From Mesostigma viride (taxonomy: Eukaryota > Streptophyta > Mesostigmatophyceae > Mesostigmatales > Mesostigmataceae): a stretch of 61,414 nt of DNA. Positions 20,776-33,156 of this stretch are shown here, in pieces. The translations under genes were made by a program, and so were the position numbers. The stretch is from the NCBI GenBank assembly GCA_009746045.1, contig RPFO01001704.1, forward strand, positions 1 to 61,414, in the 5' to 3' direction. The notes under the pieces are model-generated. The model had not been told where the DNA came from. It ran no database searches and worked only from the letters and a program-made list of their open reading frames with translations. The first letter of the stretch is position 1, and every line of letters starts with the position of its first letter.

Positions 20776-23568
20776 TTAAAAACAACCTGAGAAAAAATCG
20801 CAACAACTCAAAACCAACCTGGACGAGTTCAGTAGCAGATCATCTTTGGCGAATGGACCTCTAGGAGGCAACGGGGTGCCCACTGTCCAGTCCGGCGCAT
20901 CCAACCATGAAGACCAAGCCGAGTCCAGCTCTGGCAGCTCTGCCACAGGTTCGATATTGTCCGAAGGTTCCCCGCTGCCCATGGCCAGGGTAACTGCCCC
21001 TCTGGCGGCGGCCGCTGCTTCTCTGACGGGCGCATAAGCGCATGCGAACCGCCTACACATCTCACCGTCCGCGGTGACCATGCGTGCCGTGCCATCCTTG
21101 ATCGCAGTAACAAAAGGCCTCCCGGGCCTTCTCTTAGGCCACAGGGCGCATACCAGCAGTTCCCAGCGCTTTAAAACAGCCTCTTCAGCAGCCTTCTTTC
21201 GGTCGGCTTCTGATATGGGAGCCGGCGCTGGCCGCTTGACGACAGGGTCAGGCCTGTAACCAGCTGCCCCGGGGCCAGCTAATTTCTTAAACCCGTGTGT
21301 AAACAACGAGGACTGCTTGCTCGTCGCTAATGCTTGGTGTTTCTTGTATATTCCCTGTAGTGTCACCACTACAAATGAATGACTCACAAAGACAGACAGC
21401 AGGATTTTTAGGGATGTTTGCTGAATGCCTGGCGTGTACAACTCTGCCTCTGTCAGATCAGTGGTGCCCTTGAACTCTGTCACACAAGGTCTAGCATGAA
21501 AAATGACTGACCCATCTGCTGCTGGCTTATGTTTACACACAAACTTCAGGCGCAAATGCTTGCACCCTGCAGGCTTTTTGTCAATAGGTGTGACAGGTGG
21601 GGTATGAGAGGGACTAAGAGGATCTGGCACTACCCATTCTTCCCTGGCCTTGTTAAAGGCCTCCACCCATTTTAGGAATCCTATGTGTGTGCGACAGTCT
21701 TGCTCTATCTGTTCATAAGAAAGAGGAGACATTTTAGCCACATCATGCTTGCCCAATCCAAATGAGTTGGGATGAAGTTTTTGGTTGTGAACCAGGTCTG
21801 CCACACAGGGTTCTTGCCCTGGGGCATACTTGGGTGTAGCAAATTTTACAGAAGCAATGTTGGTGTTAAGAAGTTTTTCAAGAGAAATTTTGAAATGATT
21901 CAGATCAACACCACCCATGTCCTGGATGGATAGTCTATCACTGGATATGAGGACACCAGGGTAACAGAGAAAAGGATCCCCCAATAAAGCATTCCCTTTA
22001 TAACCTTCCAAGACCTGAAAAGGAGTGGGGATACCAAGTATAGTCAACATGACCTGACCTAATACCTTGAGGGATGACTGCCCTGAGAAATCAGCCACAT
22101 GGTGCCAGGGTGAAGGTTCCAAAGGCAAATGGGGCACAGCCAGGGCACTGATAATGCTGACCTGGGCTTGTGTGTCCACTGCAACCATAAATGGGCTATT
22201 GTCATTCTGCCCAACCTTCCCCACCTTAGCTGATCCTGCAGCAGTTTGAGCTTTGGCTCTATGAGCTGCTTGTAAAATGCGAACAGCGTCTGCTAGGCTG
22301 CGTTTGGAAGGTGCAGCTAGTGGCTGAGCTATGTTCACACTTGTAGAGGTGATAGGTTGCTGATCACCTGTTTTGCCAATGTGACCCTCTGCTGCAGGGG
22401 GCCAATCCTGCAGTGACTGCCTGCAATCATCAAGGGTGACCTGGGTGTCACAGTGGGTGTGGCTCTCACACTCACCAGTGGGTGTTCCAAACAACCACTC
22501 ACTGGGCAACGCTGGGATGCCAGGCAACTGTACAGGGCTGTCGGCCAACAGCTCTTCCTCCTCTGCCACGTCTGACACAGTTGGAAAATACAATTTCATC
22601 CTGTGAGGTGAACACCTGTGAATTTTTCCCGTGTCATTGTGTTTAACTAACACTGTCCTGCCAGTGGTGTTAAACTTTAGGATGGTGGCTGGCCCATGCC
22701 AGGTACCCACCTTGCCTAGTCCCGACTCCTTGTAGAATAGGACCTGATCCCCTTCTCTGAAGGTGGGACGTGGATGCTTTGCATCCTTGACAGCTAACCT
22801 GCTAGCTGTCTGTGCTCGCTGTGCGTTGTAGAGGGCTAGTACCTCAGGTGGATAAATGCCTGCATGCAATCCATCTGGTGTAATGACCACCCCTTGTGGG
22901 GTTTTCATGAGTGGCCTCCTGTTGAGGACTTGGCACAACCTGGTGGACCACAGAGCTCTGTCAGCATATGACCCACTGTCAGCCAGCAGATTGCCATCTT
23001 CTTTGGCTACAAGGGTTTTAATGGACCTGATGGCCCTTTCAATAATGCCTTGCCTCTCATGATCTTCTAGCCCAGCCAGATCAATAGCCTCACACCCTGG
23101 TTCATTGGCAAGACACGTGAACTGCTGATCCAGTAACAATGCCTCCACAGGGTAGTACCTGGCCTGAGCAATCAAGAGAGCCCTGAGCAACTGTGTCTTG
23201 TCCATTCCAGGTAATGGTTCAATGGTTGTGTACCTTGACCATGCATCTTTAAGTGCCAAGTAAGATTGTCCTTTGATATGAAAGACATCTCCTACCACCC
23301 TGCCCTTGCTCTTAGGTGGGGTAGCTACATGCCACTTAGGGGGTTTGGGTGCATTGAACTGACAATGCTGGCAGTGGGATCTGACCACCTGGCATGCACG
23401 TCTGAGTGCTGCCCCCCCTATTGCTGCTGCCACCACCTCTGCACTCACTTCATGCCCATAAAGGAAATGCAACTGCAAAGCAAGCTCCTGAAAACTGATC
23501 TGAGCATCCTCTGGGGGACACTCTGCACACCTTGGGAACCATAGATGTGAAGGTTGGTTTAGAGACAT
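20776..23568 (-). pseudogene. Element A pol: integrase, protease, partial RT, chimeric tail
   Basis: One open frame of 930 codons. Residues 34-69 form the integrase HHCC finger (H34, H39, C66, C69). D94, D147 and E177 (GIIERAIRSIK) are the likely catalytic triad. Residues 270-330 resemble a GPY/F module (GTWHGPATIL). Residues 460-545 form a retropepsin-like domain with D465 in VAVDTQAQV and LLGDPF at 528-533. Residues 632-731 match the N-terminal part of copia RT (KKPAGCKHLRLKF, YTPGIQQTSLKILL). After about residue 732 homology to element B stops. The last 200 residues (KQSSLFTHGFKKL, RRPGRPFVTAIKDGTARMV) look like the start of another transposon protein. RT catalytic Asp residues and RNase H are missing. 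Confidence 0.8.
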
Positions 23569-23887
23569 AATCTTCTGAAACCAGCTGTAGCACCTTTCCA
23601 GAACTGCTCACTGCTCTGACAGTGGGGCATGCAGATGAAAGAGGTGAAGCAGGCACACTCAAGCCAGCATGAGAGGGAGACTCACACTTCTTGCCGTAAG
23701 GAGGCCGCTTGCAGTCCTTGGGGTCACCGTGGGGCGGCCCGTGGCACTTGTGGCACAGGACGTCCAAATGCCCCAGCTCGTCCACGTTCTTGCGGCAGGT
23801 GGGCCGCAGGTGGTACTTCATGCCACAGCGGGTGCACCGCTGAGAAGACTTGTCCTCCTTGTCCTGCTTCTTGTTGTTGTTGTTGTT

Positions 23888-23938
<51 letters not shown>

Positions 23939-26191
23939 ACTGTTGTTGTTGTTGTTGCTGGAGCTGCCCCCCTTGGAGGGAGACTGCCCCTTACCCTTGC
24001 CCTTGCCCCAGCCCCTGCCCTTGCCCTTGCCCTTGCCCTTGCCCTTGCCCTTAAACATTTGTCCCAGCAGGGACTTGACTTCTGCCATAGTGACAGGTCT
24101 CTTGCTCCTGTCTTCCCTCTCCCTATCCTCCTCCTCCCTCTCTTCCCCCCTGACCCTCTTTACAGAGGTGCCCATGGCCCCCTGGCTAAGGGGAGCCAAG
24201 GCCAGCTTGATATAATCCAATGCCTCCTTCATGTCCTCCCAGTACTTTGCCATCCCTGTGGCAAGCATAGCGTAGGTGTTTTTGTCAAGTTTGAGTTTCT
24301 CAAGGAAAGAACGCAGCAAGAACTTGTGATCTAGCTGCTGGACATCAGGACGTGCTTTGATGGCTAGCTCATATTTCTTTGTCTCAGCCACATAGTCAAC
24401 TGATGTGACCCTGTATTCCTCTACCCACCTGAATGCCCCATATATGTCCACAGATGAGGGGGTGGAGAGGAGGTCAGTTAGCTCCTTCATGAAAGCCTCC
24501 CAAACTGCCCTAGCCTGCGTGTCCTGCCACTTGGGATACCTACGCTGGAAGACAAGAATGAGATTCTGAATCTGAGAAGAGGACTGATGGTAGAAATCCC
24601 CCTGCATGAGAGATCCAAACCAATTCTTGACATTCAGTTCCTCCCTAGCCAGCTGCAGAGAGAGAAGTGCATGATTCCCCTGCTCCCTAGTATACCCCTC
24701 AGGCAGCCCCCTGACATTAATCCTATCCACAGGACGGTTTTCATTGTAAGTGGGCAACCTAGAGGGGGATGCAGGGGGAGAGGGAGAAGATGGTGTTGCT
24801 GCTACTTGAGTGAGCTGAGCAGGATGGGCAAACATGGGCTGTGTAGGAGGGTTAGACAACATAGGGGAGGGCTGGGTGGGGGTGTGAGTGTGTGTCACTT
24901 CCCGCCTCCTGCTGCGGGCCTCCTCCCAATCATGGAAGGTGGGAGAGAGGGACACTTCATCGTCAGTAGGGTTAGTAAGATCATGATGCAACCAGGTAGG
25001 CAGAGTTAGCCACCTACCCGCCCCTCTCAGGATGGCGTTGTGCAGGAGCTCCAGCAAACGCACCAGACGCACCCTGCTGCCCTGCACCCTCCTCCCTGAG
25101 AGGAGAGCCTGCAGGGCAGGCAGCAGGTCGTCGCACACCCTACGTGTGCCCGCTTGGAGGTTGGGCAGGCCCAGGATGTGCGTGATGATTGCACACACCA
25201 GGCTGCCCGCCTCCGCGACGTGCATCTGCTGGCTCCTGTCGGCCAGCCCACGGAAGGAGGCTGTGGCTGTCTGTATGGCACGCCACACGGCCTCATCACC
25301 CAGGGTGATGAAGTCGCGACCTTGCAGGTCGCCCTCCAGCAGTGCTGGTTGCTGCCCAGCTGCGGTGGGACCCTGGGGCCCCTCCGGCCCTGCCAGGGAC
25401 TTGTCCTTGTTGCGACTAGAGGGGGCCTGCCCCCCAGAGCCGCTGGAGGTGCCCGTGACACCCTCCATGGGGGCTGCATCCCCCGCCAGCGCCGGAGGCG
25501 CCGGCGTCGCTGCCGGGGTCCCTGCGACCCCGGGCGCTTGTGTCGCCGCCGGGGTCCCTGCGACCCCGGTGGCCTCCTCAGCCACCTGGCCCCCCACGCT
25601 GGGCGGGGGAGCCTGCGGCTGAGGTTGGACCCTCTGACCTGCCAGAGGGTCCTGGGTGGCTTCACCACCCATGGGCGTGTTGGGGGCGTCTGCCGCCCCG
25701 CGCTCCGTCGCAGGCGGCATCGCAGCCGCCTCACGCCTATCCGGGCCCCAGCCAACTGGCGTGACTTGGGGCCACGGCCCCAACGGAGTCAGCGCGATCT
25801 CTGGTCTGGTGACCACGCGCAGCGCCTCTCTCTGGCGCTGCCTGGACGCCCACTGATCAACAGTGCCGGGGTTGTGCCTCGGCCGATTGGCGAAGCAGTA
25901 CAGCCAAACCGCCACCTGAACCAGTGGGATCTGCATCCTAAGACGCCCCTCGATCAGCGTGTGCACCCGATGAATCTCTATCGCATGGATCTGCTCATCT
26001 GGAAGCAACTGAAAACGTTGGTGCATGATCCGGCCGTTCACCGCAATGAACGCCGGGATGTCGTCCTCCCCAAGGGGGAGAAAATGGGGTGGGCGCCCGA
26101 ACGCGACCGGGGGCGGAACATGTTCCCCATACCGGTCAATGTCCATGGTGGCCATCTGTCGGCCCACAGAAAGGTTGCCAGACGTCGCAGG
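23450..26191 (-). pseudogene. Element A Gag, C-terminal 914 codons
   Basis: Continues the gag reading frame that starts at 40796, after the foldback insertion at its ACA target. It includes a capsid-like helical region sharing NVRGLPEGYT..HQSSSQIQ with element B, and a Lys-Gly repeat encoded by a CCTTGC array (23994-24050). A run of more than 30 Asn is encoded by a GTT microsatellite on the plus strand (23875-23955). A CCHC knuckle (CTRCGMKYHLRPTC) and a second Cys/His cluster follow. The pol frame overlaps the end of gag by about 120 bases and lies in the +1 frame. That shift is either a programmed frameshift or an indel, since element B carries knuckle and integrase in one frame. Confidence 0.8.
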
Positions 26192-26301
26192 TGTGAGGGG
26201 ATTCATAAGTGTTTGCTCAATTTCATAAATTTTACTCAATTTTTCCACATGTGATTAAATCCTTATATTTGTCAATAAAGCAGGGGTCATCCAGCCTTCA
26301 G

Positions 26302-28380
26302 ACCATGAAAATAGACCACCCACAAAAATTGGGCTCATTCTGAGCTCAAATGGTGACATGTGACAGCATACATGTGCAGTTTTTCGTCATTTTCCCCCTT
26401 TTCTTACATGAAACAAATATGAATAGTGAACAAATGAACTCATATCAGGCTGGATTCTTGCAGGCAGCATTTATACCATGAAAATAGACCACCCACAAAA
26501 ATTGGGCTCATTCTGAGCTCAAATGGTGACATGTGACAGCATACATGTGCAGTTTTTCGTCATTTTCCCCCTTTTCTTACATGAAACAAATATGAACAGT
26601 GGACAAATGAACTCATATCAGGCTGGGTTCTTGCAGGCAGCATCTAGACCATGAAAATAGACCACCCACAAAAATTGGGCTCATTCTGAGCTCAAATGGT
26701 GACATGTGACAGCATACATGTGCAGTTTTTCGTCATTTTCCCCCTTTTCTTACATGAAACAAATATGATTAGTGAACAAATGAACTCATTTCAGGCTGGA
26801 TTCTTGCAGGCAGCATCTAGACCATGAAAATAGACCACCCACAAAAATTGGGCTCATTCTGAGCTCAAATGGTGACATGTGACAGCATACATGTGCAGTT
26901 TTTCGTCATTTTCTCGGTTATCTTACATGAAACAAATATGAATAGTGGACAAATGAACTCATTTCAGGCTGGATTCTTGCAGGCGGCATGTAGACCATGA
27001 AAATAGACCACCCACAAAAATTGGGCTCATTCTGAGCTCAAATGGTGACATGTGACAGCATACATGTGCAGTTTTTCGTCATTTTCCCCCTTTTCTTACA
27101 TGCAACAAATATGAATAGTGGACAAATGAACTCATATCAGGCTGGATTCTTGCAGGCAGCATTTATACCATGAAAATAGACCACCCACAAAAATTGGGCT
27201 CATTCTGAGCTCAAATGGTGACATGTGACAGCATACATGTGCAGTTTTTCGTCATTTTCCCCCTTTTCTTACATGAAACAAATATGAATAGTGAACAAAT
27301 GAACTCATATCAGGCTGGATTCTTGCAGGCAGCATTTATACCATGAAAATAGACCACCCACAAAAATTGGGCTCATTCTGAGCTCAAATGGTGACATGTG
27401 ACAGCATACATGTGCAGTTTTTCGTCATTTTCCCCCTTTTCTTACATGAAACAAATATGATTAGTGAACAAATGAACTCATTTCAGGCTGGATTCTTGCA
27501 GGCAGCATCTAGACCATGAAAATAGACCACCCACAAAAATTGGGCTCATTCTGAGCTCAAATGGTGACATGTGACAGCATACATGTGCAGTTTTTCGTCA
27601 TTTTCCCCCTTTACTTACATGAAACAAATATGAATAGTGGACAAATGAACTCATATCAGGCTGGATTCTTGCAGGCAGCATTTATACCATGAAAATAGAC
27701 CACCCACAAAAACTGGGCTCATTCTGAGCTCAAATGGTGACATGTGACAGCATACATGTGCAGTTTTTCGTCATTTTCCCCCTTTTCTTACATGAAACAA
27801 ATATGAATAGTGGACAAATGAACTCATATCAGGCTGGATTCTTGCAGGCAGCATTTATACCATGAAAATAGACCACCCACAAAAATTGGGCTCATTCTGA
27901 GCTCAAATGGCACGACATGTGACAGCATACATGTGCAGTTTTTCGTCATTTTCCCCCTTTTCTTACATGAAACAAATATGAATAGTGAACAAATGAACTC
28001 ATATCAGGCTGGATTCTTGCAGGCAGCATTTATACCATGAAAATAGACCACCCACAAAAATTGGGCTCATTCTGAGCTCAAATGGTGACATGTGACAGCA
28101 TACATGTGCAGTTTTTCGTCATTTTCCCCCTTTTCTTACATGAAACAAATATGATTAGTGAACAAATGAACTCATTTCAGGCTGTCCAGATTCTTGCAGG
28201 CAGCATCTAGACCATGAAAATAGACCACCCACAAAAATTGGGCTCATTCTGAGCTCAAATGGTGACATGTGACAGCATACATGTGCAGTTTTTCGTGATT
28301 TTCTCGGTTAACTTCCATGAAACAAATATGAATAGTGAACAAATGAACTCATTTCAGGCTGGATTCTTGCAGGCAGCATT
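26302..28380. repeat. Left arm: twelve 173-bp tandem repeats
   Basis: ACCATGAAAATAGACCACCC recurs at 26302, 26475, 26648, 26821, 26994, 27167, 27340, 27513, 27686, 27859, 28034 and 28211. The spacing is exactly 173 except for two units with 2-4 base insertions. Variant bases (TTTATACC versus CTAGACC, TCTCGGTTA versus CCCCCTTTT) are shuffled between units, as in unequal exchange or conversion. Confidence 0.95.
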
Positions 28381-28724
28381 TAGAAAATGCACATTGCCAG
28401 CTTTTACGTCATATCCCATTGAAAAAAAATAGATGAGCCATGAGCCATGAAACCTGTTCACCCAAATATGGTTTTATCCCATTTGATATATGTTCTACCA
28501 ATTGTAAGGACATGTAATAAACCTATGAACCAAGGTCATAAGACACGGAATGTGTTGATCACAAGGCTGCTAGCCGCAAAGCATGCACCGAGAAGGTAGG
28601 GCAGCCATGAAAAATTAAAAGCCACATGCGGCAAGGCTAGTCATCAGAGTCTGAATCAGGAATGATGGGAGGCCGGCGCTTGTGGCGCGCGCGGGGTGGC
28701 CTTGGCTTGCTTCATTGCCGTGGG
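28381..28724. repeat. Left arm inner segment, mirrored at 30409-30745
   Basis: Unique sequence from GAAAATGCACATTGCC to TGCTTCATTGCCGTGG that is the reverse complement of 30409-30745. It differs by a 4-base GCGC insertion near 28690 and a few substitutions. It contains, on the minus strand, the frame-broken twin of the small C-terminal ORF described at 30416. Confidence 0.9.
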
Positions 28725-29182
28725 CACCACCACTCCTCCCCATTTTTATTCCCGTCAATTGCCTCAAGTGACGCAGATCGCGTGAGCAAATAGGTTGCAG
28801 CTTTCACCATTTCGGCCCCGACAGTTGTTGTCTGCCCCATCGGCATGGCCTAAGAGGCAAACACCCGCAGTTTGTCCATAACACAGTCGTTCTGCCCGCA
28901 GCCTCTCTGTTTCACTCAGATACTCCGCCATATCCCCTACAATTTAGCGGACGACGAACTTCATCGTCGACGACGTCATAGGCTGGCACGTTCTCGTTGT
29001 GTTCGTGCGCGCATGCCCTGCAGTGTTTTCTTGGCAGACTAGTGCACGCACCTCCACCCGCGCGCGCGCAAAGACGACGGTCACTGCGCTTTGTTCATTC
29101 AAATGCCATTTGCATGCGAGGCTCGGACAACGCCGCGGACTGTTTCAGAATTTTTTCACTTTTTGGATGGTCCTTCGTTTCT

Positions 29183-29850
29183 CGCATGTTCAGCCCAGTT
29201 CAGGTTGTACGGTCAGTGTTGGGGGTCGGTGAATGAGTTCTGAATGGAATTCTCAATGGAATGCCGCAACAGCCCATTTTCATTGAGAATGCAAGTCCTT
29301 TTTGCATGTTCAGCCCAGTTCAGGCTGTACGGTCAGTGTTGGGGGTCGGTGAATGGGTTCTCAATGGAATTCTCAATGGAATGCCGCAACAGCCCATTTT
29401 CATTGAGAATGCAAGTCCTTTTTGCATGTTCAGCCCAGTTCAGGCTGTACGGTCAGTGTTGGGGGTCGGTGAATGGGTTCTCAATGGAATTCTCAATGGA
29501 ATGCCGCAACAGCCCATTTTCATTGAGAATGCAAGTCCTTTTTGCATGTTCAGCCCAGTTCAGGCTGTACGGTCAGTGTTGGGGGTCGGTGAATGGGTTC
29601 TCAATGGAATTCTCAATGGAATGCCGCAACAGCCCATTTTCATTGAGAATGCAAGTCCTTTTCGCATGTTCAGCCCAGTTCAGGCTGTACGGTCAGTGTT
29701 GGGGGTCGGTGAATGAGTTCTGAATGGAATTCTCAATGGAATGCCGTTACAGCCCATTTTCATTGAGAATGCAAGACCTTTTCGTTTGTTCTGGCTGTAC
29801 GGTCAGTGTTGGGGGTCGGTGAATGAATTCTGAATGGAACTCTCATGCGC
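29183..29850. repeat. Five to six 120-bp tandem repeats
   Basis: Four near-identical copies spaced exactly 120 bases are flanked by two diverged copies. Each contains an internal inverted pair ATTCTCAATG...CATTGAGAAT. Because 120 is a multiple of three, two plus-strand frames stay open through the whole array; I do not take this as proof of coding. Confidence 0.93.
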
Positions 29851-30138
29851 CGCGCTGAGTCAGCGGAAGATCGAGCCACAAACGAGGCAGGAGAGGCATA
29901 ATTGGGAGAGGCGTGCCAACATAATTGCGAGAGCTGCCATGGGCGGTCGTGAAGGTTCAGACTATTGGAGGCGCCGTGACGAATATGGTGGGGGGCGCTG
30001 GAATTGGATGTCGTTGGAAATTGAAGAAGACCCTTGCCCCAGGCCCCCTGTTTTAGCCGGGGATGAGGCAGCTTGCTGGAGAATGTTCGTTGCCGTTTTG
30101 GTGTTGCTGCTCTTACGTCCCGACCACCAGGGGCCTGT

Positions 30139-30189
30139 CTCGTACAAGGGGAATTGATGCCCAGGCAGCGTCGATTCCCCTTGTACGAG
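30139..30189. repeat. 16-bp-stem hairpin in the foldback core
   Basis: CTCGTACAAGGGGAAT (30139-30154) is exactly complementary to 30174-30189, leaving a 19-base loop. It may be a remnant of a smaller insertion or a processing signal. Confidence 0.75.
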
Positions 30190-30408
30190 GCCTACAACGT
30201 CGTAGTAGACGTTGATCATGACGATCAGGTCGACCATCTGGATATCGGCAGTGATGACGATGATGATGTAGGTGGTGGGTGCCGCACAGCAGGATTCAAA
30301 TCATCAGCAACAACAGTACTGAAATACGCCTGTAATGCCCATGTGATCGCGGCAGAGCTGCGCGGGCGGTGTTGTAAACATAGATGGCAAGCAGGTCGCC
30401 CAGCGGTC

Positions 30409-32683
30409 CACGGCAATGAAGCAAGCCAAGGCCACCCCGCGCCACAAGCGCCGGCCTCCCATCATTCCTGATTCAGACTCTGATGACTAGCCTTGCCGCA
30501 TGTGGCTTTTAATTTTTCATGGCTGCCCTACCTTTCTCGGTGCATGCTTTGCGGCTAGCAGCCTTGTGATCAACACATTCCGTGTCTTATGACCTTGGTT
30601 CATAGGTTTATTACATGTCCTTACAATTGGTAGAACATATATCAAATGGGATAAAACCATATTTGGGTGAACAGGTTTCATGGCTCATGGCTCATCTATT
30701 TTTTTTCAATGGGATATGACGTAAAAGCTGGCAATGTGCATTTTCTAAATGCTGCCTGCAAGAATCCAGCCTGAAATGAGTTCATTTGTTCACTATTCAT
30801 ATTTGTTTCATGGAAGTTAACCGAGAAAATCACGAAAAACTGCACATGTATGCTGTCACATGTCACCATTTGAGCTCAGAATGAGCCCAATTTTTGTGGG
30901 TGGTCTATTTTCATGGTCTAGATGCTGCCTGCAAGAATCCAGCCTGAAATGAGTTCATTTGTTCACTAATCATATTTGTTTCATGTAAGAAAAGGGGGAA
31001 AATGACGAAAAACTGCACATGTATGCTGTCACATGTCACCATTTGAGCTCAGAATGAGCCCAATTTTTGTGGGTGGTCTATTTTCATGGTCTACATGCTG
31101 CCTGCAACAGTCCAGCCTGATATGAGTTCATTTGTTCACTATTCATATTTGTTTCATGTAAGAAAAGGGGGAAAATGACGAAAAACTGCACATGTATGCT
31201 GTCACATGTCACCATTTGAGCTCAGAATGAGCCCAATTTTTGTGGGTGGTCTATTTTCATGGTATAAATGCTGCCTGCAAGAATCCAGCCTGAAATGAGT
31301 TCATTTGTTCACTATTCATATTTGTTTCATGGAAGTTAACCGAGAAAATCACGAAAAACTGCACATGTATGCTGTCACATGTCACCATTTGAGCTCAGAA
31401 TGAGCCCAATTTTTGTGGGTGGTCTATTTTCATGGTCTAGATGCTGCCTGCAAGAATCCAGCCTGAAATGAGTTCATTTGTTCACTAATCATATTTGTTT
31501 CATGTAAGAAAAGGGGGAAAATGACGAAAAACTGCACATGTATGCTGTCACATGTCACCATTTGAGCTCAGAATGAGCCCAATTTTTGTGGGTGGTCTAT
31601 TTTCATGGTATAAATGCTGCCTGCAAGAATCCAGCCTGATATGAGTTCATTTGTTCACTATTCATATTTGTTTCATGTAAGAAAAGGGGGAAAATGACGA
31701 AAAACTGCACATGTATGCTGTCACATGTCACCATTTGAGCTCAGAATGAGCCCAATTTTTGTGGGTGGTCTATTTTCATGGTATAAATGCTGCCTGCAAG
31801 AATCCAGCCTGATATGAGTTCATTTGTCCACTATTCATATTTGTTTCATGTAAGAAAAGGGGGAAAATGACGAAAAACTGCACATGTATGCTGTCACATG
31901 TCACCATTTGAGCTCAGAATGAGCCCAATTTTTGTGGGTGGTCTATTTTCATGGTCTACATGCTGCCTGCAACAATCCAGCCTGAAATGAGTTCATTTGT
32001 CCACTATTCATATTTGTTTCATGTAAGAAAAGGGGGAAAATGACGAAAAACTGCACATGTATGCTGTCACATGTCACCATTTGAGCTCAGAATGAGCCCA
32101 ATTTTTGTGGGTGGTCTATTTTCATGGTATAAATGCTGCCTGCAAGAATCCAGCCTGAAATGAGTTCATTTGTTCACTATTCATATTTGTTTCATGTAAG
32201 AAAAGGGGGAAAATGACGAAAAACTGCACATGTATGCTGTCACATGTCACCATTTGAGCTCAGAATGAGCCCAATTTTTGTGGGTGGTCTATTTTCATGG
32301 TATAAATGCTGCCTGCAAGAATCCAGCCTGATATGAGTTCATTTGTCCACTATTCATATTTGTTGCATGTAAGAAAAGGGGGAAAATGACGAAAAACTGC
32401 ACATGTATGCTGTCACATGTCACCATTTGAGCTCAGAATGAGCCCAATTTTTGTGGGTGGTCTATTTTCATGGTCTACATGCTGCCTGCAAGAATCCAGC
32501 CTGAAATGAGTTCATTTGTCCACTATTCATATTTGTTTCATGTAAGTAAAGGGGGAAAATGACGAAAAACTGCACATGTATGCTGTCACATGTCACCATT
32601 TGAGCTCAGAATGAGCCCAATTTTTGTGGGTGGTCTATTTTCATGGTCTACATGCTGCCTGCAACAGTCCAGCTTTAGGTACC
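30409..32683. repeat. Right arm: inner segment plus about eleven 173-bp repeats
   Basis: Reverse complement of the left arm. The inner segment 30409-30745 is followed by repeats containing GGGTGGTCTATTTTCATGG at 173-base spacing up to about 32655. The outermost 78 bases of the arm now lie at 40338-40415, beyond element B. The unit variants do not match the left arm in strict mirror order. Confidence 0.93.
30416..30490 (+). pseudogene. C-terminal ORF remnant ending in an acidic tail
   Basis: The frame reads a basic stretch (KQAKATPRHKRRPPI) then IPDSDSDD and a TAG stop. It is the end of a longer protein, because the frame is open upstream (VNIDGKQVAQRST). The same end is encoded in the left arm on the opposite strand (stop at 28637-28639), broken there by four bases. 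The parent protein is unknown. Confidence 0.35.
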
Positions 32684-33156
32684 AGTTAGAATGCGGTGGG
32701 ATATATTGCTTGAGAACACTGAAGGCTTGGAGCAATGAATTGCTTGGTTCATTAGAAAATAGGTTTACCCTTTATCAACGTTCCTCTCACCGGCTGCGCC
32801 GCCAGTGACCGTTGGGTGCAGACCGTTGGCCCGAGGCCACACGATGACAGGTAGCAGTCTAGTCACTGCATCGTGCGATCACAAATCAATGCACGCTGCA
32901 GTACGGTCCCTATCTAGGATACTCTAGTACCGTCCAATGACAGGACACTACGTATACTGGGTACTGACATCTGTCACGTACCTCAGTACCCAAAGTACCT
33001 ATCTAGGGAAACGTATGCGACTCGACTAGCATTCCTATCTGTATAGCCCACGTGGTATTTATATTCACATACCAACGTAGGTTTACAAGGCTTATTCATA
33101 CGTTGTATTCACAATGCCTTTGAGACTTAGTCTACAGCAAAGCATGGAGACTAACT
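32684..33156 (-). repeat. 3' LTR of element B
   Basis: 473 bp with AGTTAG/CTAACT ends, matching the 5' LTR throughout. It carries short inverted motifs around GGGTACTGACATCTGTCACG and AGTACCC. No clear polypurine tract abuts it; the nearest purine-rich run is about 40 bases internal. Confidence 0.95.

Larger units (their letters stand above)
28725..30408. other. Core of the foldback element
   Basis: GC-richer, single-copy DNA between the arms. It holds the 120-bp array (29183-29850), a 16-bp-stem hairpin (30139-30189) and one plus-strand frame at 29834-30157 (ERRANIIARAAMGGREGSDY). Downstream frames include an Asp run (GSDDDDDVGGG). I recognise no transposase or nuclease motif. The core could be a decayed transposase gene or a captured sequence. 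Confidence 0.5.

Noticed and set aside
23669-26254. Plus-strand ORFs opposite element A gag
   Set aside because: They are shadows of the minus-strand gag, driven by its GC-rich third positions and the poly-Asn tract.
26302-28380. Centromeric or subtelomeric satellite interpretation of the 173-bp repeats
   Set aside because: The array is mirrored in inverted orientation at 30.7-32.7 kb and lies between defined transposon ends, so it is an arm of a mobile element.
26302-32670. CRISPR-like array
   Set aside because: The repeats are contiguous 173-bp units without unique spacers and the genome is eukaryotic.
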